DNA of 64,000 bases, taken from the NCBI RefSeq assembly GCF_001439735.1, contig NZ_JYLN01000007.1, positions 1 to 64,000 of the forward strand. The letters are read 5' to 3'. This document shows, one piece after another, positions 9,086-17,595 of this stretch. The notes below the pieces were generated by a model. The model did not search any database, had not been told where the DNA came from, and saw only the letters and a list, made by a program, of their open reading frames with translations. The stretch's first letter is position 1. Each line of letters opens with the position of its first letter. Made by a program: the position numbers and the translations under genes. The DNA comes from Pseudomonas paralactis. GTDB lineage: Bacteria; Pseudomonadota; Gammaproteobacteria; Pseudomonadales; Pseudomonadaceae.

Positions 9086-9330
9086 TTCGATGCCTCATCA
9101 TTCTTGTAGGTAGCAATTGTTCAGTTGCGAGCAAGGATGAGGTTCGAGGGTGGCGCACAGGAAAGACCCCGCACGCTGCGGGCGAGGAAGTCACCAAAGA
9201 TGAGGGGGGAGCCGAGTAGCTTCATGGTGTCATCAGTCTCTGACGGCCGAGGCTTGCGTGAGCGCAAGTCCATATTCTTGTATGCGTAAACCGATTCTAC
9301 ACAGCGTAACCAGGTTTGTCCGTACTCTTA

Positions 9331-9536
9331 TCAAATCCCCATTGCCCTGCTTCGTGCAAGGGGTTTGTTGCACAGATAGATACCCAGCAGAATCACCATG
9401 CCGCCCACCAGCATGGGCACGCTCAAGGCTTCGTCCAACAACAGTGCGCCGCAGATCACCGCCGTTAATGGGTTAAGGGCAATAAACACCCCCGAGCGCG
9501 TTGCGCTAGCAAGCGCACCTTCGTAATGCCATCTAT
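9331..9536 (-). pseudogene. 3' remnant of an EamA-family transporter gene
   Basis: Minus-strand translation of this otherwise empty gap gives the end of a drug/metabolite transporter: RSGVFIALNPLTAVICGALL, then LDEALSVPMLVGGMVILLG and a stop at 9331-9333. This is the typical tenth-helix region of EamA proteins. The upstream four fifths of the gene is missing and the reading runs directly into the promoter side of the EAL gene, so it is a decayed fragment. Confidence 0.7.
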
Positions 9537-9578
9537 CATCGGCACATCCCTTTCTTTTTGCGTAGATTGACTGCCCCT

Positions 9579-11120
9579 ATGCCCCTGACCGCCAAAGGCC
9601 CGCGAGGGCGAGCCACACGTTATGTGATCAGCGCAACCTGTGGCCTGCTCCCGATTTTGCTGGGGGTGGTGATTCTTTATTGGCAAGCGGAACGCACGCT
9701 TGAACAAAGCACCACGCAAACGGCTCAGGAAGCGGTACGCCAATTCGACTTGATGCTCGACAATACTGCCCTCGCCGCTCGAGATTTGCTGCCATTGGCG
9801 GGTAAGCCCTGCGATAACGCGGCGAAACTGGCGCTGCGCGAACAGGTCACCCGCAGGCCGTTCGTACGCGCCACGACGTTGTCCTGGCAGGAAAACATTT
9901 ACTGCACGTCACTGTTTGGCGGCGACAAACAATCGCAGGTCAACCCGGATGACTATGTGGGCGGCCGGTTGTGGCTAATGAATGGCAACCCTGTCACGCC
10001 GGATACGGCGTTGCTGGTTTATCGCCTGGTGGAGGGTGATCAAGGCGCGTTTGCCTCGATTGACAGCTACCACCTTACCAATGCCTTGCGCCTGATCAGC
10101 CGTTACGCCCACCTGGTGCTGCAAGTGGGGCCCAACTGGCTGGATGCCGATGGCAAAGTGCACAACGATGCCGTGCCGGTATTTGCCGTGGCCCATCAGC
10201 ATCTGGCGTCCGCGCGCTATCACTACAGCGTCGAGGCCGGTATGCCGGAAGGAGAAACCTGGCGTTATATGCAAGCCCGTTATCCCGCGTTATTCAGCCT
10301 GATGGTGTTCTTCGGTGTGCTGGCCGGCGTCCTCGCCCATTGGCTGCAAAAACGCTCGTCGGCACCCACCCAGGAACTGCAACGGGCATTAAGCGCCAAC
10401 GAATTTATCCCGTATTTCCAACCCGTGGTGCGCGGTGATACACGTCAGTGGGCCGGTTGCGAAGTGCTGATGCGCTGGAAACATCCAAAAGAGGGTCTGG
10501 TGCGACCAGACCTGTTTATTCCCCTGGCCGAAGACTCCGGCCTCATCGTGCCGATGACTCGCGCCCTGCTGCGCCAGACCGCCGCGCAACTGGCGCCCCA
10601 TGCCGAACGCTTCCACCCCGGCTTCCATATTGGCGTGAACATTACCGCGCGGCATTGCCAGGACCTTGAGCTGGTGACCGATTGCCAGGAATTTCTCGCC
10701 GCCTTCCCACCTGGCCGGGTCACCCTGGTACTGGAACTGACTGAACGCGAGCTGATCGAGCCCACCGAGACCACCCGCAGTCTGTTTGACGCCTTGCATC
10801 AGTTGGGGGTGATGATTGCGATCGATGACTTCGGCACCGGCCATTCCAGCCTCGGTTACTTGCGCAACTTCAATGTCGACTACTTGAAGATTGACCAGAG
10901 CTTCGTTGCCATGATCGGTGCGGATGCGCTGTCGCGGCATATACTGGACAGCATCATAGAACTGTCGGTCAAGCTTGACCTTGGCATTGTTGCCGAAGGT
11001 GTGGAAACAGCAGAACAGTGTGAATACCTCGTCGCCCAGGGTGTGGATTTCTTACAAGGCTACCTGTTCGGCAAGCCGTTACCCTGCGATGACTTCATTA
11101 AATCGTTAGGCCACCGATGA
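9579..11120 (+). CDS. cyclic-di-GMP phosphodiesterase, CSS-motif plus EAL domain
   Basis: A membrane enzyme predicted to hydrolyse c-di-GMP. Order: membrane helix near residues 17-36, a periplasmic CSS-motif domain with the hallmark cysteines (GKPCDN and YCTSLFGG), a second helix (LFSLMVFFGVLAGVLAHWL), then a C-terminal EAL domain. The signature reads EVLMRWKHP instead of EAL. The other catalytic motifs, DDFGTGHSSLGYL, KIDQSFV and EGVET, are intact. In this family the periplasmic cysteines sense the Dsb redox state. The ATG at 9579 is preferred; an in-frame TTG at 9558 is the alternative. Confidence 0.87.
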   Translation: MPLTAKGPRGRATRYVISATCGLLPILLGVVILYWQAERTLEQSTTQTAQEAVRQFDLMLDNTALAARDLLPLAGKPCDNAAKLALREQVTRRPFVRATTLSWQENIYCTSLFGGDKQSQVNPDDYVGGRLWLMNGNPVTPDTALLVYRLVEGDQGAFASIDSYHLTNALRLISRYAHLVLQVGPNWLDADGKVHNDAVPVFAVAHQHLASARYHYSVEAGMPEGETWRYMQARYPALFSLMVFFGVLAGVLAHWLQKRSSAPTQELQRALSANEFIPYFQPVVRGDTRQWAGCEVLMRWKHPKEGLVRPDLFIPLAEDSGLIVPMTRALLRQTAAQLAPHAERFHPGFHIGVNITARHCQDLELVTDCQEFLAAFPPGRVTLVLELTERELIEPTETTRSLFDALHQLGVMIAIDDFGTGHSSLGYLRNFNVDYLKIDQSFVAMIGADALSRHILDSIIELSVKLDLGIVAEGVETAEQCEYLVAQGVDFLQGYLFGKPLPCDDFIKSLGHR

Positions 11121-11294
11121 AAGAGTGTTATTTGGACAGAAGACATGATTTACTCCAGAGAGATTAACTACTACAATTTTTCTGCCTGTGCAGAACTCGC
11201 AGAAGGGTCTTTTTCGTTGACGTCGTGTTAACGTTCCTGGCTTATAGCTTTGTCTGCAGTTGATATCAGCCACTACACTATTGGAGTACAGATT

Positions 11295-11660
11295 TTGTCC
11301 AGACTCGCCGAATTTCGCGCAGCAGAAAAAGCCCTTCAAGAGCAGCTGGCACAGCTGGAATCCTTGAAGAACGACGCAGGCTTGAAGAAAGAAATCGAAT
11401 TCGAGGAAAAGCTCAAAAAGCTGATGGACAGCTACGGCAAAAGTCTGCGCGATGTCATCGCCATTCTTGATCCAGCCCCGCGCAAAGCGGGTGCAACCAT
11501 CGCCGCAGCGCCCAAGCAGCGCCGTGCACGGGTCGTCAAGGTCTACCACAACCCGCATACCGGCGAGCTGATCGAGACCAAGGGCGGCAACCACCGCGGC
11601 CTGAAAGCGTGGAAAGAAGAGTACGGCGCCGCCACGGTAGATTCCTGGCTGCGCGGCTAA
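11295..11660 (+). CDS. mvaU: H-NS-family nucleoid protein, MvaU type
   Basis: A xenogeneic silencer that coats AT-rich DNA. The 121-aa product shows the family plan: an N-terminal coiled-coil oligomerisation region (LAEFRAAEKALQEQLAQLES), the KSLRDVIAILDP hinge, a basic linker (KQRRARVVK), and the C-terminal DNA-binding core with NPHTGELIETKGGNH and LKAWKEEYGA. It is closer to MvaU/MvaV than to MvaT. The start is TTG at 11295, with GGAG nine bases before it. The upstream gap is AT-rich, which fits autoregulation. A strong terminator follows. Confidence 0.93.
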   Translation: MSRLAEFRAAEKALQEQLAQLESLKNDAGLKKEIEFEEKLKKLMDSYGKSLRDVIAILDPAPRKAGATIAAAPKQRRARVVKVYHNPHTGELIETKGGNHRGLKAWKEEYGAATVDSWLRG

Positions 11661-11673
11661 TCACCCCGCACTA

Positions 11674-11704
11674 AAAAGAGCCCCGCACATGCGGGGCTTT
11701 TTTT
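11674..11704 (+). terminator. Rho-independent terminator of mvaU
   Basis: GCCCCGC/GCGGGGC stem with a 4-base loop followed by seven T, starting 14 bases after the stop codon. Confidence 0.9.
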
Positions 11705-11773
11705 GCGGTTGACTGTTCGAAAACGAACTTAACCAGCCGTTGATTTTGTTCAAAATCACTAAAATCGTTCGAC

Positions 11774-12310
11774 TCAAAGTTTCAGGCTGTTACGTACCGA
11801 ACTGACTTCGTCCTTGCTCGCCTCGTAGGCTTGCGCCTGGCCCGCGTAAGAAAATACATAGGCCTTATCTGTATCCACTGCGCCGACTAATGTTTGTGAC
11901 AACACATGCCGCCCGTTTTCGGTTATCACGCAAGTAGTTTCCAACGCTTCAAGGCGACTCAATGTCGTAGGGTGCATCTTGCTGCACACGCTTTGATAGC
12001 CGCCCTGGGCGAAATCCTTCTGAATCGATTTGCGCATTTCCAGTAACACGCCTGGAAGATTAACTTTATGTCCGGTTTCAATTGGCGTGCCGGTCAACTC
12101 CATGACCATCAGGGTTGCGCCGTTTTCATCATTCTTGATCGCGCGCTGGCGAGACACCTTCTGAGCCGTCACGGGGGCTTCGCCGTCGGGCAGGATTTCT
12201 TCGACCTGCCAGCCGCCGGGCCAATGAATTTCCGGGTCGGCCGCCAATACGAGCGGGCTCCCCAGCATCAGGCACAACGTACTCAACAGCGATTTACGAA
12301 ACTCGATCAT
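11774..12310 (-). CDS. exported DUF4946-like protein
   Basis: A 178-aa protein with a clear Sec signal peptide: MIEFRKSLLSTLCLMLGSPL, cleaved near VLAADPE. The mature part has HWPGGWQVEE near its start, then LMVMELTGTPIE, a two-cysteine stretch (SVCSKMHP and ETTCVITENG) and a final AYEASKDEVSSVRNSLKL. I recognise this as the Pseudomonas DUF4946 group, periplasmic with unknown function. The ATG at 12310 is chosen because the longer frame upstream lacks a signal peptide and crosses the gloA promoter. It is divergent from gloA. Confidence 0.75.
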   Translation of the reverse strand: MIEFRKSLLSTLCLMLGSPLVLAADPEIHWPGGWQVEEILPDGEAPVTAQKVSRQRAIKNDENGATLMVMELTGTPIETGHKVNLPGVLLEMRKSIQKDFAQGGYQSVCSKMHPTTLSRLEALETTCVITENGRHVLSQTLVGAVDTDKAYVFSYAGQAQAYEASKDEVSSVRNSLKL

Positions 12311-12488
12311 TGTGAAAAGCACCCAGGGTTCAAGCCGCAAAGTTTGCGGCCCCAGACCTGCCGCTCGCAAGGGCCGCGTGCGTTTTTTCATTTGGCGCGG
12401 CAGGCGGGCCTTGCGTATCATGAGCCGGCAGCACGGACGCTTGCCGCATGCCAAGGGACCGCTTTGCCCCATTTTTTCTGGAGGGCCC

Positions 12489-13010
12489 ATGAGCCTGCAC
12501 GAACTGAACACCTTCCCGGGCGTCACTGCCCAACCTGACACCGCCACTGCAAACTTCGTGTTCAACCACACCATGTTGCGGGTCAAAGACATCACCCAAT
12601 CGCTGGACTTCTACACGCGCGTGCTGGGTTTCTCCCTGGTGGAAAAACGCGACTTCCCGGAAGCCGAATTCAGCCTGTATTTCCTGGCCCTGGTGGACAA
12701 GGCCCAGATCCCGGCCGACGCCGCCGAGCGCACCCAGTGGATGAAATCGATTCCGGGCATCCTTGAGCTGACCCATAACCACGGCACCGAAAACGACGCC
12801 GACTTTGCCTATCACAACGGCAATACCGACCCACGCGGCTTCGGCCACATCTGCATTTCGGTGCCGGATATCGTCGCTGCGTGCGAGCGCTTCGAAGCGC
12901 TGGGTTGCGATTTCCAGAAGCGTCTGACGGATGGCCGCATGAAGAGCCTGGCCTTCATCAAGGACCCGGATGGTTACTGGGTCGAGATCATCCAGCCGGC
13001 GCCGATGTAA
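12489..13010 (+). CDS. gloA: lactoylglutathione lyase (glyoxalase I)
   Basis: Isomerises the methylglyoxal-glutathione hemithioacetal to S-lactoylglutathione in the cytoplasm. The 173-aa protein is the longer Pseudomonas type of glyoxalase I. Metal ligands are visible as His in FNHTMLRVKD, Glu in GILELTHNHG, His in GFGHICISVPD and Glu in YWVEIIQP. The helix segment LDFYTRVLGFSLVEKRDFPE matches the family. The ATG follows a TGGAGGG site. An in-frame extension back to 12312 has no ribosome site and is rejected. Confidence 0.96.
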   Translation: MSLHELNTFPGVTAQPDTATANFVFNHTMLRVKDITQSLDFYTRVLGFSLVEKRDFPEAEFSLYFLALVDKAQIPADAAERTQWMKSIPGILELTHNHGTENDADFAYHNGNTDPRGFGHICISVPDIVAACERFEALGCDFQKRLTDGRMKSLAFIKDPDGYWVEIIQPAPM

Positions 13011-13043
13011 CCCACGGCGCATCTGGCGCAGCACGCAGGAACC

Positions 13044-13075
13044 AAAAAGCCCCATGATCGCTCATGGGGCTTTTT
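13044..13075. terminator. bidirectional terminator between gloA and ahpF
   Basis: A long stem, AAAAAGCCCCATGA with its exact complement around a TCGC loop, has T-runs in both directions and lies between two convergent genes. Confidence 0.9.
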
Positions 13076-13092
13076 GGTTTTACGCATGTCGC

Positions 13093-14658
13093 TTATGCCG
13101 GCGCTGATGTTCGAATCAGGTGGTCGAATGCACTCAGCGAAGCCTTGGCGCCCTCGCCTACCGCAATCACGATCTGCTTGTAGGGCACGGTAGTGACGTC
13201 ACCGGCCGCAAACACACCAGGTAGCGAGGTCTCGCCACGGGCATCAACGATGATCTCGCCGCGAGGCGTCAGCTCCACAGTGCCTTTGAGCCAGTCGGTG
13301 TTGGGCAGCAAACCGATCTGTACGAAGATGCCTTCCAGGTCGATTGTCTTGAACTCACCACTGTCGCGGTCCTTGTAGGCAAGGCCGGTGACTTTCTGAC
13401 CATCGCCTTTGACTTCGCTGGTGAGCGCACTGGTAATCACATCCACATTCGGCAAGCTGTAAAGCTTGCGTTGCAGCACGGCATCGGCGCGCAACTTGCT
13501 GTCAAACTCAAGCAGCGTGACGTGGCTGACGATCCCGGCCAGGTCAATAGCCGCTTCCACACCGGAGTTACCGCCGCCGATCACCGCAACACGCTTGCCC
13601 TTGAACAGCGGGCCATCGCAGTGCGGGCAAAAGCACACGCCCTTGGCTTTATATTCCTGCTCACCTGGCACACCCATCTCTCTCCAGCGGGCGCCAGTGG
13701 CCAGGATAACGGTCTTGGACTTGAGGGTCGCACCGCTTTCGAAGCGAATTTCGTGCAGCTCACCGGCGTTTTTCGCCGGCACCAGGCTGCTGGCGCGCTG
13801 CAGGTTCATGATGTCCACGTCGTACTGACGCACATGCGCTTCCAACGCACTGGCCAGTTTCGGCCCTTCGGTTTCCTGTACCGAGATAAAGTTCTCGATG
13901 GACATGGTGTCCAGCACCTGGCCACCAAAACGTTCAGCCGCCACGCCGGTACGGATACCTTTGCGAGCTGCGTAGATGGCCGCCGAGGAACCGGCAGGGC
14001 CGCCGCCGACCACCAATACATCGAACGCCTCTTTGGCACTGATTTTCTCGGCGGCTTTTTCGAGGCCGCTGGTATCGAGCTTGGCGAGAATTTCTTCCAG
14101 GCCCATGCGACCCTGGCCGAAGTTCACCCCGTTCAAGTAGACACTGGGCACCGCCATGATCTGGCGCTCGTCGACTTCGGCCTGGAACAGCGCGCCGTCG
14201 ATCGCTACGTGACGGATATTCGGATTCAGCACCGCCATCAGGTTCAGCGCCTGGACCACGTCCGGGCAGTTCTGGCACGACAGCGAAAAGTAAGTCTCGA
14301 AGCTGAACTCGCCTTTAAGCGCGCGGATCTGTTCAATCACTTCGACACTGGCCTTCGACGGGTGGCCACCGACTTGCAGCAGGGCCAGCACCAGCGAAGT
14401 AAATTCATGGCCCATGGGGATGCCGGCGAAACGCAGGCTGATATCGGCACCTGGGCGGTTGATGGAGAACGATGGCCTGCGCGCATCATCACCATCGGTT
14501 TTCAAGGTAATCAGTGTCGTCAGGCTGACGACGTCCTGCAAAAGAGCAAGCATTTCCTGGGATTTCGCGCCGTCGTCGAGGGAGGCGACGATCTCGATCG
14601 GCTGGGTGACCCGTTCCAGGTATGACTTCAACTGAGCTTTAAGATTGGCGTCCAACAT
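13093..14658 (-). CDS. ahpF: alkyl hydroperoxide reductase subunit F
   Basis: The flavoprotein that passes electrons from NADH to AhpC. The length of 521 aa equals that of the enterobacterial protein. The N-terminal tandem-thioredoxin domain carries the CxxC in SCQNCPDV. The FAD motif is VVGGGPAGSSAAIYAA, the thioredoxin-reductase-like redox pair is CFCPHCDG, the NAD(P)H motif is VIGGGNSGVEAAIDLAG, and the second FAD motif ends GVFAAGDVTTVPYK. It follows ahpC on the same strand, separated by 130 bases that include a terminator, so it may have partly independent transcription. Confidence 0.97.
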   Translation of the reverse strand: MLDANLKAQLKSYLERVTQPIEIVASLDDGAKSQEMLALLQDVVSLTTLITLKTDGDDARRPSFSINRPGADISLRFAGIPMGHEFTSLVLALLQVGGHPSKASVEVIEQIRALKGEFSFETYFSLSCQNCPDVVQALNLMAVLNPNIRHVAIDGALFQAEVDERQIMAVPSVYLNGVNFGQGRMGLEEILAKLDTSGLEKAAEKISAKEAFDVLVVGGGPAGSSAAIYAARKGIRTGVAAERFGGQVLDTMSIENFISVQETEGPKLASALEAHVRQYDVDIMNLQRASSLVPAKNAGELHEIRFESGATLKSKTVILATGARWREMGVPGEQEYKAKGVCFCPHCDGPLFKGKRVAVIGGGNSGVEAAIDLAGIVSHVTLLEFDSKLRADAVLQRKLYSLPNVDVITSALTSEVKGDGQKVTGLAYKDRDSGEFKTIDLEGIFVQIGLLPNTDWLKGTVELTPRGEIIVDARGETSLPGVFAAGDVTTVPYKQIVIAVGEGAKASLSAFDHLIRTSAPA

Positions 14659-14693
14659 ACGGGCGATTTCCTGTTCATTCGGTTTATTGCAGA

Positions 14694-14730
14694 CAAAAAA
14701 ACGCCCGAGCGAATCTCGCCCGGGCGTTTT
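14694..14730 (-). terminator. terminator or attenuator between ahpC and ahpF
   Basis: On the minus strand a CGCCCGGGCG/CGCTCGGGCG stem (one G-T pair) is followed by seven T. It ends ahpC transcripts and would give ahpC more message than ahpF if they are cotranscribed. Confidence 0.85.
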
Positions 14731-14788
14731 GAGGGCGGATGCAGCTTACTTAGGTGCGGATTCCCGCCCTTGATACGTCTTCACAGAC

Positions 14789-15352
14789 TTAGATCTTGCC
14801 GACCAGGTCCAGGGACGGAGCCAAAGTGGCTTCGCCTTCTTTCCACTTGGCTGGGCACACTTCGCCTGGGTGAGCAGCAACGTATTGAGCAGCTTTGATT
14901 TTGCGCAGCAGCTCGGAAGCGTCACGGCCAACACCACCGTCATTCAGCTCAACGATCTTGATCTGACCTTCCGGGTTGATCACGAAAGTACCGCGGTCTG
15001 CCAGGCCAGCTTCTTCGATCAGCACGTCGAAGTTGCGGGAGATAGTCAGGGTCGGGTCGCCGATCATGGTGTACTGAATTTTGCCGATGGCTGGCGAAGT
15101 GTTGTGCCAGGCAGCGTGGGCAAAGTGGGTGTCGGTGGAAACGCTGTAGATTTCGACGCCCAGCTTCTGGAATTCGGCGTAGTTGTCAGCCAGGTCTTCC
15201 AGTTCGGTTGGGCAAACGAAGGTGAAGTCGGCTGGGTAGAAGAACACTACCGACCACTTGCCTTTCAGGTCAGCGTCGGTCACATCCACGAAGCTGCCGT
15301 TTTTGAAAGCGGTGGCTTTAAACGGTTTTACTTGGCTGTTGATGATAGGCAT
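14789..15352 (-). CDS. ahpC: alkyl hydroperoxide reductase subunit C (2-Cys peroxiredoxin)
   Basis: The peroxidase that reduces H2O2 and organic hydroperoxides. The 187-aa product has the peroxidatic Cys47 in FTFVCPTE and the resolving cysteine in HPGEVCPAKW near the C-terminus. It begins PIINSQVKPFKATAFKNG, like other AhpC1-type proteins. A GGAGAG site precedes the ATG. It is first in the ahpC-ahpF pair. OxyR control is expected from the family, but I did not identify an OxyR site with confidence. Confidence 0.98.
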   Translation of the reverse strand: MPIINSQVKPFKATAFKNGSFVDVTDADLKGKWSVVFFYPADFTFVCPTELEDLADNYAEFQKLGVEIYSVSTDTHFAHAAWHNTSPAIGKIQYTMIGDPTLTISRNFDVLIEEAGLADRGTFVINPEGQIKIVELNDGGVGRDASELLRKIKAAQYVAAHPGEVCPAKWKEGEATLAPSLDLVGKI

Positions 15353-15485
15353 CGTTGACTCTCCGTCAGGGGTTAAGAAGTTGATGAGATGAATCCTACC
15401 GGCTCTGTCGGTCGATGGCTCATTGGCAAACCTGATGCTGACGATTGGCTTTCTCTATCGGATGACCGTATTAATAGAAGAAATT

Positions 15486-16418
15486 CTAAATCAGCGCTGG
15501 GTTCGCCAGGGTCATGCCCAGAAACGGCGTCGCTTCAACATAGCGCATGGCGGATTTCATGTCGTTCCACCCGACGTAATTCATCAGCGACTTCAAGTCC
15601 CAGCCACTGCGATGGGCCCAGGTAGCAAAGCCACGTCGCAAGGAGTGGCTGGTGTACTGCTCGGCGGGAATGCCTGCGCGCTCAAGCGCCTGACGCAATA
15701 ACGGGATGACGCTATTGGGGTGCAGCCCCTCCTCGCCCAGGTTGCCCCAACGGTCGATGCCGCGAAACACCGGCCCGCGCACCAGTGCCGAGGCGCTGAG
15801 CCAGTCGCTGTAAGCCTGCACTGGGCACAAGCGCAGCAGCGCCGGTGTCTGGTAAGTCTTGCCGAGGTTGTCTCGATCACTTTTGCTGCGCGGCAGGTAC
15901 AGGCTGATCCCGGCGCCGGGCACAGCCTGGACATGTTCAATACTCAATCGGCACAGCTCATCACTGCGAAACCCTCGCCAGAAGCCCAGCAAAATCAGCG
16001 CAGTGTCACGCTTGGCACGCAACAACCGAGGCTGATCCTGATTTTCGCCGGCCTGGGTTGCCTCAAGCGCCAGCGAAGTCACCACCTGCTCCAGGTGCTG
16101 TAACTGCAAAGGCTCAGCCTGCCGCTCGCGCGCCGGGTGCACGGCACGAATCCCCTTGAGCACCTTGCGCACCACCGGCGCTTTCGTCGGATCAGCAAAG
16201 CCCTGGCTGGTATGCCACTGCGCCAGTGCCGAGAGCCGCAGTTTCAAAGTGTTCACTGCCAGCACTCCGGCGTGCGCCACCAGATAACGCGCCACGCTGT
16301 CGCTGGTGGCAGGCAGGAACCCGCCCCAACTCACTTCAAAGTGCTCGATCGCCGCACGGTAGCTGCGGCGCGTGTTGTCGCGGGTCGCAGCGTTGAGATA
16401 TCGATCCAGGTCGCTCAT
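15486..16418 (-). CDS. tyrosine recombinase/integrase
   Basis: A 310-aa site-specific recombinase. The N-terminal SAM-like core-binding domain is followed by a catalytic domain with Arg in LLGFWRGFRSDEL, Lys in LPRSKSDRDN, the HSLRRGF box, VGW, and the nucleophile Tyr in SAMRYVEATPF. There are no phage genes, tRNA or att-like repeats next to it. It is divergent from a KfrA-like gene across 169 bases, which suggests a resident two-gene unit rather than the end of a prophage. Target site unknown. Confidence 0.88.
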   Translation of the reverse strand: MSDLDRYLNAATRDNTRRSYRAAIEHFEVSWGGFLPATSDSVARYLVAHAGVLAVNTLKLRLSALAQWHTSQGFADPTKAPVVRKVLKGIRAVHPARERQAEPLQLQHLEQVVTSLALEATQAGENQDQPRLLRAKRDTALILLGFWRGFRSDELCRLSIEHVQAVPGAGISLYLPRSKSDRDNLGKTYQTPALLRLCPVQAYSDWLSASALVRGPVFRGIDRWGNLGEEGLHPNSVIPLLRQALERAGIPAEQYTSHSLRRGFATWAHRSGWDLKSLMNYVGWNDMKSAMRYVEATPFLGMTLANPALI

Positions 16419-16535
16419 GAGTGTCGTTTCGTACTGCCGTCAGCGGGAATGGCGGTTAAAACCGTTATGACACGGGATAATACGCCAATATCCCATCTGT
16501 TAAATCATGAATTTCAACAAGTTTTTATTCGTGTT

Positions 16536-16560
16536 ACAGTACGTATATACATACCATGTA
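16536..16560. promoter_or_regulatory. AT-rich dyad in the integrase/KfrA divergent promoter region
   Basis: ACGTATATACAT is a near-perfect palindrome within a 25-base segment between two ACAGTAC copies just upstream of the KfrA-like gene. KfrA of plasmid RK2 represses its own promoter through such dyads, so this is a plausible operator. No binding motif is known for this chromosomal protein. Confidence 0.3.
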
Positions 16561-16587
16561 CCACAGTACTAAATCGACGGAGACCCC

Positions 16588-17595
16588 ATGGCTCGCGGCG
16601 GCATAAACAAAGCAGTAGTTCAGACGGCACGCCTGGCAATCCTTGCCCGCGGTGAAAACCCCAGCATCGACGCAGTACGGATCGAGATGGGCAATACCGG
16701 CTCGAAAACCACCATTCATCGCTATTTAAAGGAGCTGGACGAAAGCGAAACCCGGCAGACCATCACCGAGGCGCCGATTGACGAGGAGCTTGGTGAGCTG
16801 GTTGCGCGCCTGGCCCAGCGCTTGAAAGACAAGGCTCAGGAGCCGATTGACCTGGCGCTGGCGCAGTTCGAACAGCAGAAAACCGCCCTGCTCGCCCAGG
16901 CTGAAGCGCTTGAAGAGGCGCACACTCAGCTCAAGCAGCAATTTGATATCCAGGCTGCTGCCCTGGCGGAAGAAAGCGCTGCACTGCAAACCGCCACCAC
17001 CAGCCTGCAAACCGAGCAAACCCGTAACGCCGGGTTGAGCCAGGCGTGCAGCGATTACGAGTTAAGGCTCAATGACAAGGACGAGCAGATTCGCTCACTG
17101 GAAGAAAAACACCTGCACGCGCGCGATGCGCTTGAGCATTACCGCACTGCCATCAAGGAGCAGCGTGAGCAGGAACAGCGTCGCCATGAGGGCCAGTTGC
17201 AACAGGTACAGGCCGAACTGCGTCAGGCACAGCAAAGCGCACTGGTGCGCCAGGATGAAATCACCCAACTGCATCGCGATAACGAGCGCCTGCTGAGTGA
17301 GCAGCGAGTGACCGCCAAGGAATTGAATGCGCTGCAGGAGCAAGCACGCCAGGACCAGGCGCTGCAGCTGAAACTCAAGGAGCAGCTCAGCCAGATCGAC
17401 AGCGAACGCACCCTGCTCCAGGAACGCCTACGGGTTGCCGTGCTGGACAGTCAATCGCGCCAAGCGGCCCTGCTTGAACACCAGCAGCACAACAAGGCGC
17501 TTGAGCTGGACCTGATCAAGGCCCAGGCAAGCATCGAAGCCCTGCGCCTGGCGACCGTCGTTGCAACGGCGCCAGAGACAGCAGAGCCAACCTGA
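16588..17595 (+). CDS. KfrA-like DNA-binding coiled-coil protein
   Basis: A 335-aa protein. Residues 1-55 form the KfrA-type N-terminal DNA-binding region, with an ARGENPSIDAVRIEMGNTGS turn and KTTIHRYLKEL. Almost all of the remainder is one alpha-helical coiled coil rich in Gln, Glu and Ala (for example EQREQEQRRHEGQLQQVQAE). KfrA of IncP plasmids is an autoregulator involved in stable inheritance. Here the gene is chromosomal and paired with a recombinase. Its stop TGA abuts the gor stop, sharing TGATCA. A GGAGA site precedes the ATG. Confidence 0.85.
   Translation: MARGGINKAVVQTARLAILARGENPSIDAVRIEMGNTGSKTTIHRYLKELDESETRQTITEAPIDEELGELVARLAQRLKDKAQEPIDLALAQFEQQKTALLAQAEALEEAHTQLKQQFDIQAAALAEESAALQTATTSLQTEQTRNAGLSQACSDYELRLNDKDEQIRSLEEKHLHARDALEHYRTAIKEQREQEQRRHEGQLQQVQAELRQAQQSALVRQDEITQLHRDNERLLSEQRVTAKELNALQEQARQDQALQLKLKEQLSQIDSERTLLQERLRVAVLDSQSRQAALLEHQQHNKALELDLIKAQASIEALRLATVVATAPETAEPT

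Noticed and set aside
13471..14625. 384-codon plus-strand frame opposite ahpF
   Set aside because: It is an exact antisense shadow of a well-identified enzyme with no ribosome site or recognisable domain.
15486..17595. Prophage or integrated plasmid suggested by the integrase and KfrA-like gene
   Set aside because: There are no phage structural, replication or partition genes and no flanking att repeats; core genes ahpC and gor lie directly on both sides.
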